Shown piece by piece: positions 6,509 to 13,300 of a stretch of 17,400 bases of DNA. The notes beneath the pieces were generated by a model. It searched no databases. It worked only from the letters and a program-made list of their open reading frames with translations, and was not told the DNA's origin. The translations under genes and the position numbers were made by a program. Position 1 is the first letter of the stretch; each line of letters opens with the position of its first letter. The stretch spans positions 1-17,400 of the forward strand of contig NZ_JAHAFS010000023.1 of assembly GCF_018374135.1 (NCBI RefSeq), given 5' to 3'. The DNA comes from Campylobacter gracilis (GTDB taxonomy: Bacteria; Campylobacterota; Campylobacteria; Campylobacterales; Campylobacteraceae).

Positions 6509-7839
6509 TACTCTTCAAACACCCTTTTAAAAATCGCATCCACATTTTTAGTGTAATATCCGTAGTCGAAGCACTCTTTGATCTCGCTTTCGCTTAGTTT
6601 TTCTCGTAGCTTTGTATCTGCGAGCAGATTTTGTAAAAACAAGCTATGCCCTTGCTCATCTATAGCTTTTTTGCCCTCTTGCAGATCCGCCCAGACCTTC
6701 ATCGCATTACGCTGCACGATTTTATAGGCATCCTCTCTGCTAACTCCTCGTTTAGGCAGCTCTAGTAGCACACGCTGCGAAAATACGAGCCCACCGGTTA
6801 AATTTAGATTTCTCATCATATTTTCGGGATATACGAGCAGTTTTTCGATCAAGCTTGTCAAGCGATTTAGCATAAAATCGGCGGTTATAAAGCCATCAGG
6901 GAGGATAAATCGCTCGACCGAGCTATGGCTGATGTCGCGTTCGTGCCATAGCGCTACATCCTCCATCGCGGGTATTGCGAAGCTACGGATCATACGACAT
7001 AGTCCCGTTACGTTTTCGCTAAGCACAGGATTTCGTTTGTGCGGCATCGCAGAGCTGCCCTTTTGACCTGGGCTAAAAAATTCCTCTGCCTCATAAACCT
7101 CGGTGCGTTGATAGTGGCGGATTGCGATAGCGATCTTTTCGCAGCTGGAAGCCAGGATCGCAAGTGCGCTCATTACCTGCGCGTAGCGATCGCGCTGGAT
7201 GACTTGATTGGACGCGGGAGCGGGCTTTAGCCCCAGATATTCGCACACCAGCTCTTCCAGCTCTAGTGGAGCGTGGGCGAAATTCCCCATCGCACCGCTT
7301 ATTTTGCCGTAGCTGATGATGCTTTTTGCATGTTGTAAAAGCTCTAGCGCGCGATTTATCTCATCATACCAGACCGCAAGCACGAGTCCGAAAGTGATCG
7401 GCTCGCCGTGGATACCGTGGCTGCGCCCGACCATCAGCGTCATTTTATGCTTCATGGCTTGAGATTTTATCGCGGCTTTTAAATTTTGCACATCCTCAAT
7501 GATGAGCTCCATGCTTTCTTTAATTTGTAGCGCGACGGCGGTATCGATGCAGTCACTACTAGTCATGCCGTAATGTACGAAGCGGCTCTCCTGCCCAAGG
7601 CTCTCACTCACGCTCGTTAGAAATGCAATCACGTCGTGCTTGGTGGTCTTTTCGATCTCATCTATCCGCTCGATCCTAAAGCTTGCGTTTTGTAGAATTT
7701 TATCTTTATCGCAGTCGCTTATTAGACCTAGTTTATTCCACGCCTTAACTGCTGCGAGCTCGACTTTTAGCCACGCGTCGTATTTGGCTTGTAAGCTCCA
7801 TTTTTCAGACATCTCTTTTCTTGCGTATCTTTCGACCAT
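6508..7839 (-). CDS. purB: Adenylosuccinate lyase
   Basis: PurB of the fumarase/aspartase superfamily (443 residues) releases fumarate from SAICAR and from adenylosuccinate, acting twice in purine synthesis. TKHDV (catalytic His68), HYGMTSSD at 89-96, GRSHG (His141) and the mobile signature SSAMPHKRNP at 262-271 are all intact. The open frame extends 79 codons further upstream, to 8076, but that part overlaps the divergent RluA-like gene and has no family similarity. The start at 7839 (MVERYARKEM) matches the normal PurB N-terminus, with AAGG about 10 nt upstream. It is the first gene of a unit that continues into the methyltransferase and nuclease. Confidence 0.97.
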   Translation of the reverse strand: MVERYARKEMSEKWSLQAKYDAWLKVELAAVKAWNKLGLISDCDKDKILQNASFRIERIDEIEKTTKHDVIAFLTSVSESLGQESRFVHYGMTSSDCIDTAVALQIKESMELIIEDVQNLKAAIKSQAMKHKMTLMVGRSHGIHGEPITFGLVLAVWYDEINRALELLQHAKSIISYGKISGAMGNFAHAPLELEELVCEYLGLKPAPASNQVIQRDRYAQVMSALAILASSCEKIAIAIRHYQRTEVYEAEEFFSPGQKGSSAMPHKRNPVLSENVTGLCRMIRSFAIPAMEDVALWHERDISHSSVERFILPDGFITADFMLNRLTSLIEKLLVYPENMMRNLNLTGGLVFSQRVLLELPKRGVSREDAYKIVQRNAMKVWADLQEGKKAIDEQGHSLFLQNLLADTKLREKLSESEIKECFDYGYYTKNVDAIFKRVFEE

Positions 7840-7868
7840 TTTAGTAGCCTTTCGGTTAGAATTTCTTG

Positions 7869-7874
7869 TATAAT
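7869..7874 (+). promoter_or_regulatory. -10 box (TATAAT) for the RluA-like gene
   Basis: Plus-strand CTTGTATAATG; predicted start near 7881 and leader of about 34 nt before the ATG at 7915. It overlaps the purB promoter on the other strand. Confidence 0.55.
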
Positions 7875-7884
7875 GATGGCAAAA

Positions 7885-7890
7885 ATTATA
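7885..7890 (-). promoter_or_regulatory. -10 box (TATAAT) for purB and the restriction-modification genes
   Basis: Minus-strand TATATAATTTTT; predicted start near 7878 and leader of about 39 nt before the purB ATG at 7839. It lies 10 nt from the opposing -10 box, so the two promoters cannot be occupied at once. Confidence 0.5.
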
Positions 7891-7914
7891 TAAAAATGGG
7901 GCTGAAAGTTTAAT

Positions 7915-9327
7915 ATGGGTTATGAGAAAAGAAGCCTGGGAAGCTTTGAGGAGCGCAAAATTTACGAAATTCTGCTTAGCCTCGGATACGATATGAAATC
8001 CGCGCAGCGCATCTGTGACAAGCATCGCGTAACCGATGCAGAGGATCAGAATTTGCATAAAAACTCCGTCGCGCACGGAGAAATTTTTTTGATCGATTAC
8101 AAATGCGAGCCGCGCGGACTGAAGCCGATCTTTGAGTGCGATGCGTTTGCGGCATTTGACAAGCCGAGTGGAATTTTAAGCCATCCGAGCGGGCGTAACT
8201 CGCCTTATAATATGTATGACGAGATCTGGTCGCTATACGGGCAGGACGCGTGCGTGGCGCACAGGCTTGATTTAGAAACCAGTGGAATTCTTATCGTCGC
8301 TAAGGATAAAGACGCGGCGCGCGAGCTTAAAGAGTGCTTCGAACAGCGTAGGGTGATGAAAAGCTATCTAGTGCTCGTGCGAGGGGATTTGAGAGAGGGC
8401 TTGCGAGGTGATTTGCAAGGTGCCGCTTGCAATGGCGAGATAGAGGATTGCTATGCGCTAGGCTTTGATGAAATTTGCGGATCAAAATTTGCGGGCGATG
8501 CTGTGAGTTTACCAAGTAGCGTATCAGATCTGCGCGATATGCGAGCTTTAAAAGGGGCAGGCGATAAATTTGGATTTAATATCTTGTCTAATGGTGCGAG
8601 TAGGGGATTATGGTGCAGCACTCTATATGGCGGCGCGCAAGCTAAATTTAAATCTGGCGCTCCTACTGGCGATGTTGGCAGCGGATCTGAATTTGATGCC
8701 TTATCCTGCGGCGTGAGTGATAAGCTTAAACCTGCTATCGCGATGAGTAGCGCGGATAACGGACATAAACCTTGCACCTTGTCTGCGACTAAATCTATGC
8801 CGGCTACTTCTACGGGCTACGTAAATTTTAAAAAATTTGAGCCTACAAAATACGCAAAATTTAGCGAGAAACTGAAATTTTTAAAGGATTTTGAGGGATT
8901 TGTGATTGATGCCCCGATTGCTCCTAGCGACGAGTTTGCCGATCTTAAAATTCGTATGAAAATATCGCGCGATGGCAAGGAGGCAATCACGCTGATACGC
9001 CCGCTACGATATTTTGAGGACATGGACGCTAGCCTGATTGAGTGCTATCCGCTGACGGGTAGGCAGCATCAGATCAGGCTGCATCTATTTGCCGCGGGTG
9101 CGTCGATATTGGGAGAGCCGCTGTATGGGCTTTCGCGAGAGCAAGCGGAGCGGATATTGGATAAAAAGATGGATGAGACGGAGCGGATCAGAACGACGGG
9201 AGCGCCGAGATTGTTGCTGCACGCGAATGCGATTTGCTTTGAACTGAGCGGCGAACGATACGAGATAAAAAGCAAATTCGATGCCGCAAGAGAGTTTTAT
9301 AATCTCGCGAAAATAGGTAAAATTTAA
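7915..9327 (+). CDS. RluA-family RNA pseudouridine synthase with a large in-frame insertion
   Basis: Isomerises specific uridines in rRNA or tRNA to pseudouridine. Residues 15-65 resemble an S4 RNA-binding domain. FDKPSGILSHPS at 81-92 and HRLDLETSG at 116-124, with catalytic Asp119, mark the RluA catalytic domain; it resumes with IDAPI at 331, RPLRYFE at 362 and the conserved TGRQHQIRLH at 381-390. Relatives are roughly 250-330 residues, whereas this is 470. The excess is residues 161-329, a Gly/Ser/Ala/Asp-rich stretch without recognisable domain, between KSYLVLVRGDL and IDAPI, which are normally about ten residues apart. The frame is open throughout, so the enzyme may be functional. It is divergent from purB with overlapping promoters. 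The target uridine is not predictable. Confidence 0.9.
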   Translation: MGYEKRSLGSFEERKIYEILLSLGYDMKSAQRICDKHRVTDAEDQNLHKNSVAHGEIFLIDYKCEPRGLKPIFECDAFAAFDKPSGILSHPSGRNSPYNMYDEIWSLYGQDACVAHRLDLETSGILIVAKDKDAARELKECFEQRRVMKSYLVLVRGDLREGLRGDLQGAACNGEIEDCYALGFDEICGSKFAGDAVSLPSSVSDLRDMRALKGAGDKFGFNILSNGASRGLWCSTLYGGAQAKFKSGAPTGDVGSGSEFDALSCGVSDKLKPAIAMSSADNGHKPCTLSATKSMPATSTGYVNFKKFEPTKYAKFSEKLKFLKDFEGFVIDAPIAPSDEFADLKIRMKISRDGKEAITLIRPLRYFEDMDASLIECYPLTGRQHQIRLHLFAAGASILGEPLYGLSREQAERILDKKMDETERIRTTGAPRLLLHANAICFELSGERYEIKSKFDAAREFYNLAKIGKI

Positions 9328-9354
9328 GCAACTCAATAAAATTTTGAAGCGGCG

Positions 9355-9447
9355 ATGATTATTTTTATGACGAAGATTTTGCTTTTGCTGGTTTTTATAA
9401 AATTTTGTGCTTACAACGGCATTAATTTATTAATTTCTCATCTATAG
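9355..9447 (+). CDS. Possible 30-residue hydrophobic peptide, in frame with the next gene
   Basis: Short frame starting MIIFMTKILLLLVFIKF: a single hydrophobic segment with two lysines. There is no convincing ribosome site (TTGAAG about 8 nt upstream). It ends at a TAG 18 nt before the next gene's ATG and in the same frame, so it may be the interrupted N-terminus of that gene, a leader peptide, or chance. Confidence 0.25.
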   Translation: MIIFMTKILLLLVFIKFCAYNGINLLISHL

Positions 9448-9465
9448 TTATTTGAAAATTTTAAG

Positions 9466-9930
9466 ATGATTTTATTTTGCGATGGCTATATTGGGAAAAG
9501 CGTTACAGCTATAAAAGCACATAATTCAGCTTGGCTAGACGGTGGATTTTATATATTTATTTTCGGTAGCGAAGATTACGGTAAATTTGAGCTCAGAGCG
9601 CATAAATATTGGATGCTTCAAGATAAGTTAGGTGGTAGTATAAAAGATTTTAAATCCGATGTTGATTCTTTTAAAAAATACGATCAAGAACATGGAATAT
9701 TTAAAAGAGAATTTGACGAATACGCTAATTTTCTATTTAAGCAAAAGGACGGAGTGGGAAGCTCTGTCAATTTAGAAAGCTCGGCATTAATAGCAAGCAT
9801 GGGGAGCAAAACGGTAGTTGCTTCTTTTGGGGAATATTGCAAGAGGGTGCTTCATCTGGAGAATAGTAAAAAACAAGAGCGTACAATAGAGATAACACCA
9901 CCAAGCAGAGGTATGGGCTTTGGGCTATAA
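9466..9930 (+). CDS. Hypothetical protein of unknown function
   Basis: A 154-residue protein that I do not recognise. It begins MILFCDGYIGKSV and is mainly hydrophilic, with aromatic-rich stretches (GGFYIFIFGSEDYG, YANFLFKQK), a Lys/Asp-rich middle and a Gly/Pro-rich tail (PPSRGMGFGL). There is no signal peptide or membrane segment from this start, and no clear catalytic motif. The ribosome site is weak (TTAAG close to the ATG). Codons are more AT-rich than in the flanking genes, and it stands alone among AT-rich intergenic DNA, so it is likely an accessory gene. An in-frame hydrophobic ORF lies immediately upstream behind a TAG. Confidence 0.55.
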   Translation: MILFCDGYIGKSVTAIKAHNSAWLDGGFYIFIFGSEDYGKFELRAHKYWMLQDKLGGSIKDFKSDVDSFKKYDQEHGIFKREFDEYANFLFKQKDGVGSSVNLESSALIASMGSKTVVASFGEYCKRVLHLENSKKQERTIEITPPSRGMGFGL

Positions 9931-10327
9931 TTATTCTTTAGTATCTATAGTATAAAAACTTGAAAGACAGAGGGAGAGGTAAGAACTGTGGATTGTTTTA
10001 GTTATTTGTTTTGGTTTGGTATGTAATATAGAAGTTGAATGGCGACATATATATTGTAAGCGCGAAACTTTATAAACAGCAAAGAGAATGCTATATTCCT
10101 CGTTGTATTGATAAAATTCTATATCTATTTATTTGTGCAATCATAATTATAGATTAGTATGAAATTCGATCGATAAAATTTGCGTGAGATTGAGCTATGA
10201 CATCTAATTTTTATTATTTCGGCTTCTTGTATTTGCATATGGTAAAAGTGATAAAAAAATGCGTAAAATGTAGCCTAAAAGTAACTATAAAAATTTGTTT
10301 TATGCTTTAAAATTTGGTTTATTTTAT
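9931..10327. other. AT-rich intergenic region without a convincing gene
   Basis: About 400 bp between two genes that point toward each other. A 37-codon plus-strand frame (10197-10310, starting MTSNFYYFGF) lacks a ribosome site. No tRNA, terminator hairpin or repeat of note was seen. It may be decayed accessory DNA. Confidence 0.5.
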
Positions 10328-11209
10328 TCAAATAGCTATAAACGCTACTTCTGCTTCGCCGATATTTATGACCTTGCCTTCGCGCGTCATAACGCCCAAG
10401 CCGTGCTCTATATCCCACGAGCAGCTAAACTCAAAGCCGATTTTCGCGCCGCCTAGGATATAGATATTTTGCAGTTCCAATAGTTCGCTAAGCTCCTGCA
10501 GCGTGTAGATATCGGGCATGAAATCGCTTTTCGTCTCGCTCGGATAGTCGTAGATCTCCTGCCATTTTGGGTAGTTTTTTAAAATTTCAGCCAAGATACC
10601 CGTTAAAATTTCTTCCTGATTTTGCTTTAGAAACTTTAGTGCGTCCGATTGCGCCTGGTTTGGCTCGTCCGTCTTCTCGCCGTCTTCATCTAAAAAGGTG
10701 CAGCGAAACTCGCCCTCTTGCTCTAAAGCTTTACCGAAATACTCCAGCCGCAGCGGGAAACCAAAGTCCTCGTATTCCTCATCTTCATATTTAGGTAAAA
10801 TTTTAGGCTCCGCAAGACGTGCATTAAAAAACTCGGCGACCTTTGGGTTGCGGGTGAAAAGATACTCTTCATTCGCTTCGTAGCTTTTGCGCAAAAATTT
10901 AAGCGCCTCTTGCTCTGTGCCGCACTCCAAGCAGCACTCGCCCTTGTAATAATCGCTCACGTAGGGCGGATTTTCATTGCTTCTGGCGTGCTTGTCCATC
11001 TCGCCTAGCCAGCGCAGCATATTTGGGGCGTCGCCCGCCCATTTGTACTCATTTACCATGCGCGCCGCGTAGATGTATGAGGCGTAGATGCGGTATTTCT
11101 CATCGTCCGCCTCCGCCCATTTTGCCTCGATAAAGCGGATAATTTCCGCCTTTGTGATCTTGGATTTTTTAAGCAGCGATCTGTCTAAGAAAACGCCGAT
11201 CTCATCCAT
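10328..11209 (-). CDS. Hypothetical protein with a DUF6985-like C-terminal domain
   Basis: Soluble, acidic protein of about 293 residues from the chosen start (MDEIGVFLDRSLLKK). The N-terminal half is helical and contains YASYIYAARMVNEYKW and, later, YYKGECCLECGTEQEALKFLRKSYE, which reads like a TPR-type helical pair. A Glu/Asp-rich linker follows. The last ~130 residues, with FEFSCSWDIEHGLGVMTREGKV near the end, resemble the DUF6985 domain, found in uncharacterised, often immunity-like proteins. The frame extends upstream to a GTG at 11386 inside rlmN, but without a ribosome site. The nearest good AAAGGAG is 23 nt before the ATG at 11209, too far, so the true start is uncertain or damaged. 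It follows rlmN on the same strand, by about 140 nt. Confidence 0.65.
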   Translation of the reverse strand: MDEIGVFLDRSLLKKSKITKAEIIRFIEAKWAEADDEKYRIYASYIYAARMVNEYKWAGDAPNMLRWLGEMDKHARSNENPPYVSDYYKGECCLECGTEQEALKFLRKSYEANEEYLFTRNPKVAEFFNARLAEPKILPKYEDEEYEDFGFPLRLEYFGKALEQEGEFRCTFLDEDGEKTDEPNQAQSDALKFLKQNQEEILTGILAEILKNYPKWQEIYDYPSETKSDFMPDIYTLQELSELLELQNIYILGGAKIGFEFSCSWDIEHGLGVMTREGKVINIGEAEVAFIAI

Positions 11210-11348
11210 TATTTTTTGCGCGTTTATTCCTACTCCTTTATAAATTTTTTGCCGATTTGCTTTGTGATCTGGAAATAATCCTCGAATTTTTCCTCTACTT
11301 GTTCGAAATTTTATCGGTACAGATACCACTTTGAGCCGGAATTTTACC

Positions 11349-12404
11349 TTACTCGTTTCTTTGCTTGAGCTGTCCACACGCTGCACTGATATCTAGCCCC
11401 TTGCTCTGGCGGATCGTACAGGTAATACCGTGCGCGCAGAGATAGTCTTGGAATTTCACCATATTTTCAGGGCTTGGCCTGCCAAAGCTCGAGCCTTCGT
11501 GCGGATTAAAATAGATCAGATTTACTTTTGCGCGGATGCCGTGCAGAAGCTTCACTAGCGTTTTGGCATCGCTTGGGCGATCGTTTACGCCATCGATCAT
11601 TAGGTATTCAAACATCACGCGCTTTCGCAGATCGATTGGGAACTCACGCACCGCCTGCATGATCGATGCGATATTGTAGGCGCGATTTATCGGCATTAGT
11701 TTTTCACGCAGTTCGTCATCCACTGCATGCAGCGAGATTGCAAGTAGCACGCCAAGATCCATTTCGCCAAGCTTTTTTATCCGCGTAGAAAGTCCGCTAG
11801 TGCTTATCGTTTGGCGACGCGGCGCTATGGCGAGTCCGTCGTTTTCTTTTAAAATTTGCACGGCTTTGGCAACGTTGTCTAGGTTATTAAGCGGTTCGCC
11901 CATCCCCATATATACGACATTGACGCGGCGCTCGTACGGGATCGCGTTCATTTTTTTGATGAGCCAAATTTGAGCCACGATCTCGCCTGGAGTTAAATTT
12001 CGTACGAAGCCACCTTTTGCTGTCAGGCAAAAGGTGCAGCCAATTTTGCAACCCACTTGCGAACTTACGCAGACTGAGTAGCGCGCGTGTCTTATAATTT
12101 TTTCGTTTTCATCTCGCAGCTCATCCTTCATCGGTAGCAGGACACTTTCTATCGTCTTGCCGTCTTTGAGAGAGAAAAGATATTTGATACTGCCATCGCT
12201 ACTTGTTTCGGATCTGACGCATTCAAGCGGATCTAAATAAAAATTTTGAGCTAAGCTTTGACGGATCTCTTTTGGTAGATTTAGCATTTGTGTGAAGTCA
12301 TCCACATTCTTTTTGTAAATCCATTCGTAAATTTGCTTGGCTCTAAATTTTGGTTCGACGAAATTTTCAAGCTCTTTCATCGTAAAATCAAAGATATTTT
12401 TCAA
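11349..12404 (-). CDS. rlmN: 23S rRNA (A2503-C2)/tRNA methyltransferase RlmN, TTG start
   Basis: Radical SAM enzyme that methylates C2 of A2503 in 23S rRNA and A37 of some tRNAs. It has 351 residues, near the family norm. The cluster-binding motif CKIGCTFC gives Cys119, Cys123 and Cys126; Cys112 (VCVSSQ) and Cys343 (AACGQL) match the catalytic pair Cys118/Cys355 of the E. coli enzyme. MGMGEPLNN, STSG and SLHA motifs are present. The start is a TTG at 12404, giving MKNIFDFTMKEL, typical of RlmN; AAGG lies 7 nt upstream, and the TTG overlaps the preceding gene's stop in TTGA. The next ATG, eight codons in, has no ribosome site. Confidence 0.96.
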   Translation of the reverse strand: MKNIFDFTMKELENFVEPKFRAKQIYEWIYKKNVDDFTQMLNLPKEIRQSLAQNFYLDPLECVRSETSSDGSIKYLFSLKDGKTIESVLLPMKDELRDENEKIIRHARYSVCVSSQVGCKIGCTFCLTAKGGFVRNLTPGEIVAQIWLIKKMNAIPYERRVNVVYMGMGEPLNNLDNVAKAVQILKENDGLAIAPRRQTISTSGLSTRIKKLGEMDLGVLLAISLHAVDDELREKLMPINRAYNIASIMQAVREFPIDLRKRVMFEYLMIDGVNDRPSDAKTLVKLLHGIRAKVNLIYFNPHEGSSFGRPSPENMVKFQDYLCAHGITCTIRQSKGLDISAACGQLKQRNE

Positions 12405-12946
12405 ATTAATGCCTTAGTTTTTAGATATTTAGTTAAATTTTCTTTTGCAGCGGCGTGATTTTTTAAAAAATCCGTGTGAGCATTTGAATCGCAGAAATTC
12501 GTCGCACAAAAAATTCCGTAAGCGGGAATTTCAAATTTTTGTGCTACTTTGAGAACCGCAAAAAATTCCATATTTTCTAAAAAATAACCTCGTTCAAAGA
12601 ATTTTAGCGCGAATTTTTTATCGGTCGTGATAAAATTTGAGCTATTGGTTATTGTTTCATATGAAACATCGGCAGAATTCCTAGCTATAATTTCATAGCT
12701 AATCGGAGAGTATGAAAGCTCATAAAGCGCTGATATCTCGCAGTTTACAGCCGATCTGCTTTCATAAATTTTTAGAATTTTACCTTCTTTATATAGCCCC
12801 GCAGAACCCACGAAAATGATTTCACTCGGCAAGTTTTGCCTATTTTCGCATAAAAATTTAGTTAAATTTATACTCACATCCACTAGCCCCACGCCCATAG
12901 GCAGGGCAAAATCAAAAATTTCATTTCGTCCGGCAGAGATTATCAT
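12401..12946 (-). CDS. Nucleoside-phosphorylase-like protein upstream of rlmN
   Basis: A 181-residue protein that looks like a short member of the purine nucleoside phosphorylase/MTA nucleosidase superfamily: GVGLVDVS near the N-terminus, a glycine turn FVGSAGLY at 45-52, and ENMEFFAV at 124-131, which matches the nucleoside-binding ME(G/F)xA segment. It is shorter than typical members (about 230 residues). A similar small gene sits beside rlmN in other Campylobacter, from memory. Activity is unproven; it could be a nucleosidase or a degenerate homologue. Its stop overlaps the rlmN start in TTGA, so the two are coupled. The ribosome site before the ATG is weak. Confidence 0.6.
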   Translation of the reverse strand: MIISAGRNEIFDFALPMGVGLVDVSINLTKFLCENRQNLPSEIIFVGSAGLYKEGKILKIYESRSAVNCEISALYELSYSPISYEIIARNSADVSYETITNSSNFITTDKKFALKFFERGYFLENMEFFAVLKVAQKFEIPAYGIFCATNFCDSNAHTDFLKNHAAAKENLTKYLKTKALI

Positions 12947-12978
12947 TTACGCATTCACGCTTTCATTATTTTTCACTA

Positions 12979-12984
12979 ATCATA
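12979..12984 (-). promoter_or_regulatory. Extended -10 box for the phosphorylase-like/rlmN operon
   Basis: Minus-strand TTTTGCTATGATTAG holds TG-N-TATGAT, close to the Campylobacter sigma-70 pattern TTTGNTATAAT. Predicted start near 12972, leader of about 26 nt. Confidence 0.5.
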
Positions 12985-13073
12985 GCAAAATGACTATAAA
13001 TTTAAGGCTAAATTTTGAAATTTTATCGCGGTAAATTATCTGATAAAATTAAAATCAATTTAAGCAAATATCT

Positions 13074-13163
13074 ATGAGAACTGTACTCTTACCTTCCATA
13101 ATGGTAGTAGTGCAGGTGGCGGGTAGAAGATGGAAGAGTATCATAAAAAAGCTTATTATTTAG
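13074..13163 (+). CDS. Possible 29-residue hydrophobic-cationic peptide
   Basis: Starts MRTVLLPSIMVVVQVAG and ends with a short basic segment (RRWKS, KK). Its shape, one hydrophobic stretch plus a positive tail, is that of small membrane-active type I toxins, but many random frames look similar. The ribosome site is weak (TAAG 11 nt upstream). It contains a long-range hairpin (CTTCCAT 13093-13099 with ATGGAAG 13130-13136), and a possible antisense -10 box overlaps its 3' part. Confidence 0.25.
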   Translation: MRTVLLPSIMVVVQVAGRRWKSIIKKLII

Positions 13164-13222
13164 CTAAAACGAAGAAATTTTATCTAAGCAAAATAATACT
13201 TGTCAAAAAACTTGCAAGATAA
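13130..13222 (+). CDS. Possible 30-residue lysine-rich peptide overlapping the previous small frame
   Basis: Starts MEEYHKKAYYLAKTKK and ends with a basic LVKKLAR. It is in a different frame from the 13074 ORF and overlaps it by 34 nt. GGGTAGAAG directly precedes the ATG but is too close to be a good ribosome site. Either this frame, the other, or neither may be real. Confidence 0.2.
   Translation: MEEYHKKAYYLAKTKKFYLSKIILVKKLAR
13140..13145 (-). promoter_or_regulatory. Possible antisense promoter across the small ORFs
   Basis: Minus-strand TTTTTTATGATAC has a TATGAT box after a T-run; an RNA from it would start near 13133 and run antisense to the 13074 frame. Single box in AT-rich DNA, so weak support. 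Confidence 0.25.
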
Positions 13223-13300
13223 CGAAGGGCTGAAATAAAATTAATTATTTGGTCGCTTTGGCGGCTAAGTTTCAACCCCACGGTATAAACCTGACTAAAT

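Noticed and set aside
7840..8076. 79-codon upstream extension of purB
   Set aside because: It overlaps the divergent RluA-like gene and both promoters, has no PurB similarity, and the internal ATG at 7839 gives a normal-length enzyme.
8327..8777. Minus-strand frames inside the RluA-like insertion
   Set aside because: Considered as a separate inserted gene, but the plus frame is open throughout and the minus frames lack start signals and similarity.
10197..10310. 37-codon plus-strand frame with a CVKC motif
   Set aside because: Weak ribosome site, AT-rich random-looking composition and no context; kept only as a note in the intergenic entry.
11210..11386. GTG start at 11386 for the DUF6985-like protein
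   Set aside because: It overlaps the rlmN 3' end without a ribosome site, and the added residues do not resemble a protein N-terminus.
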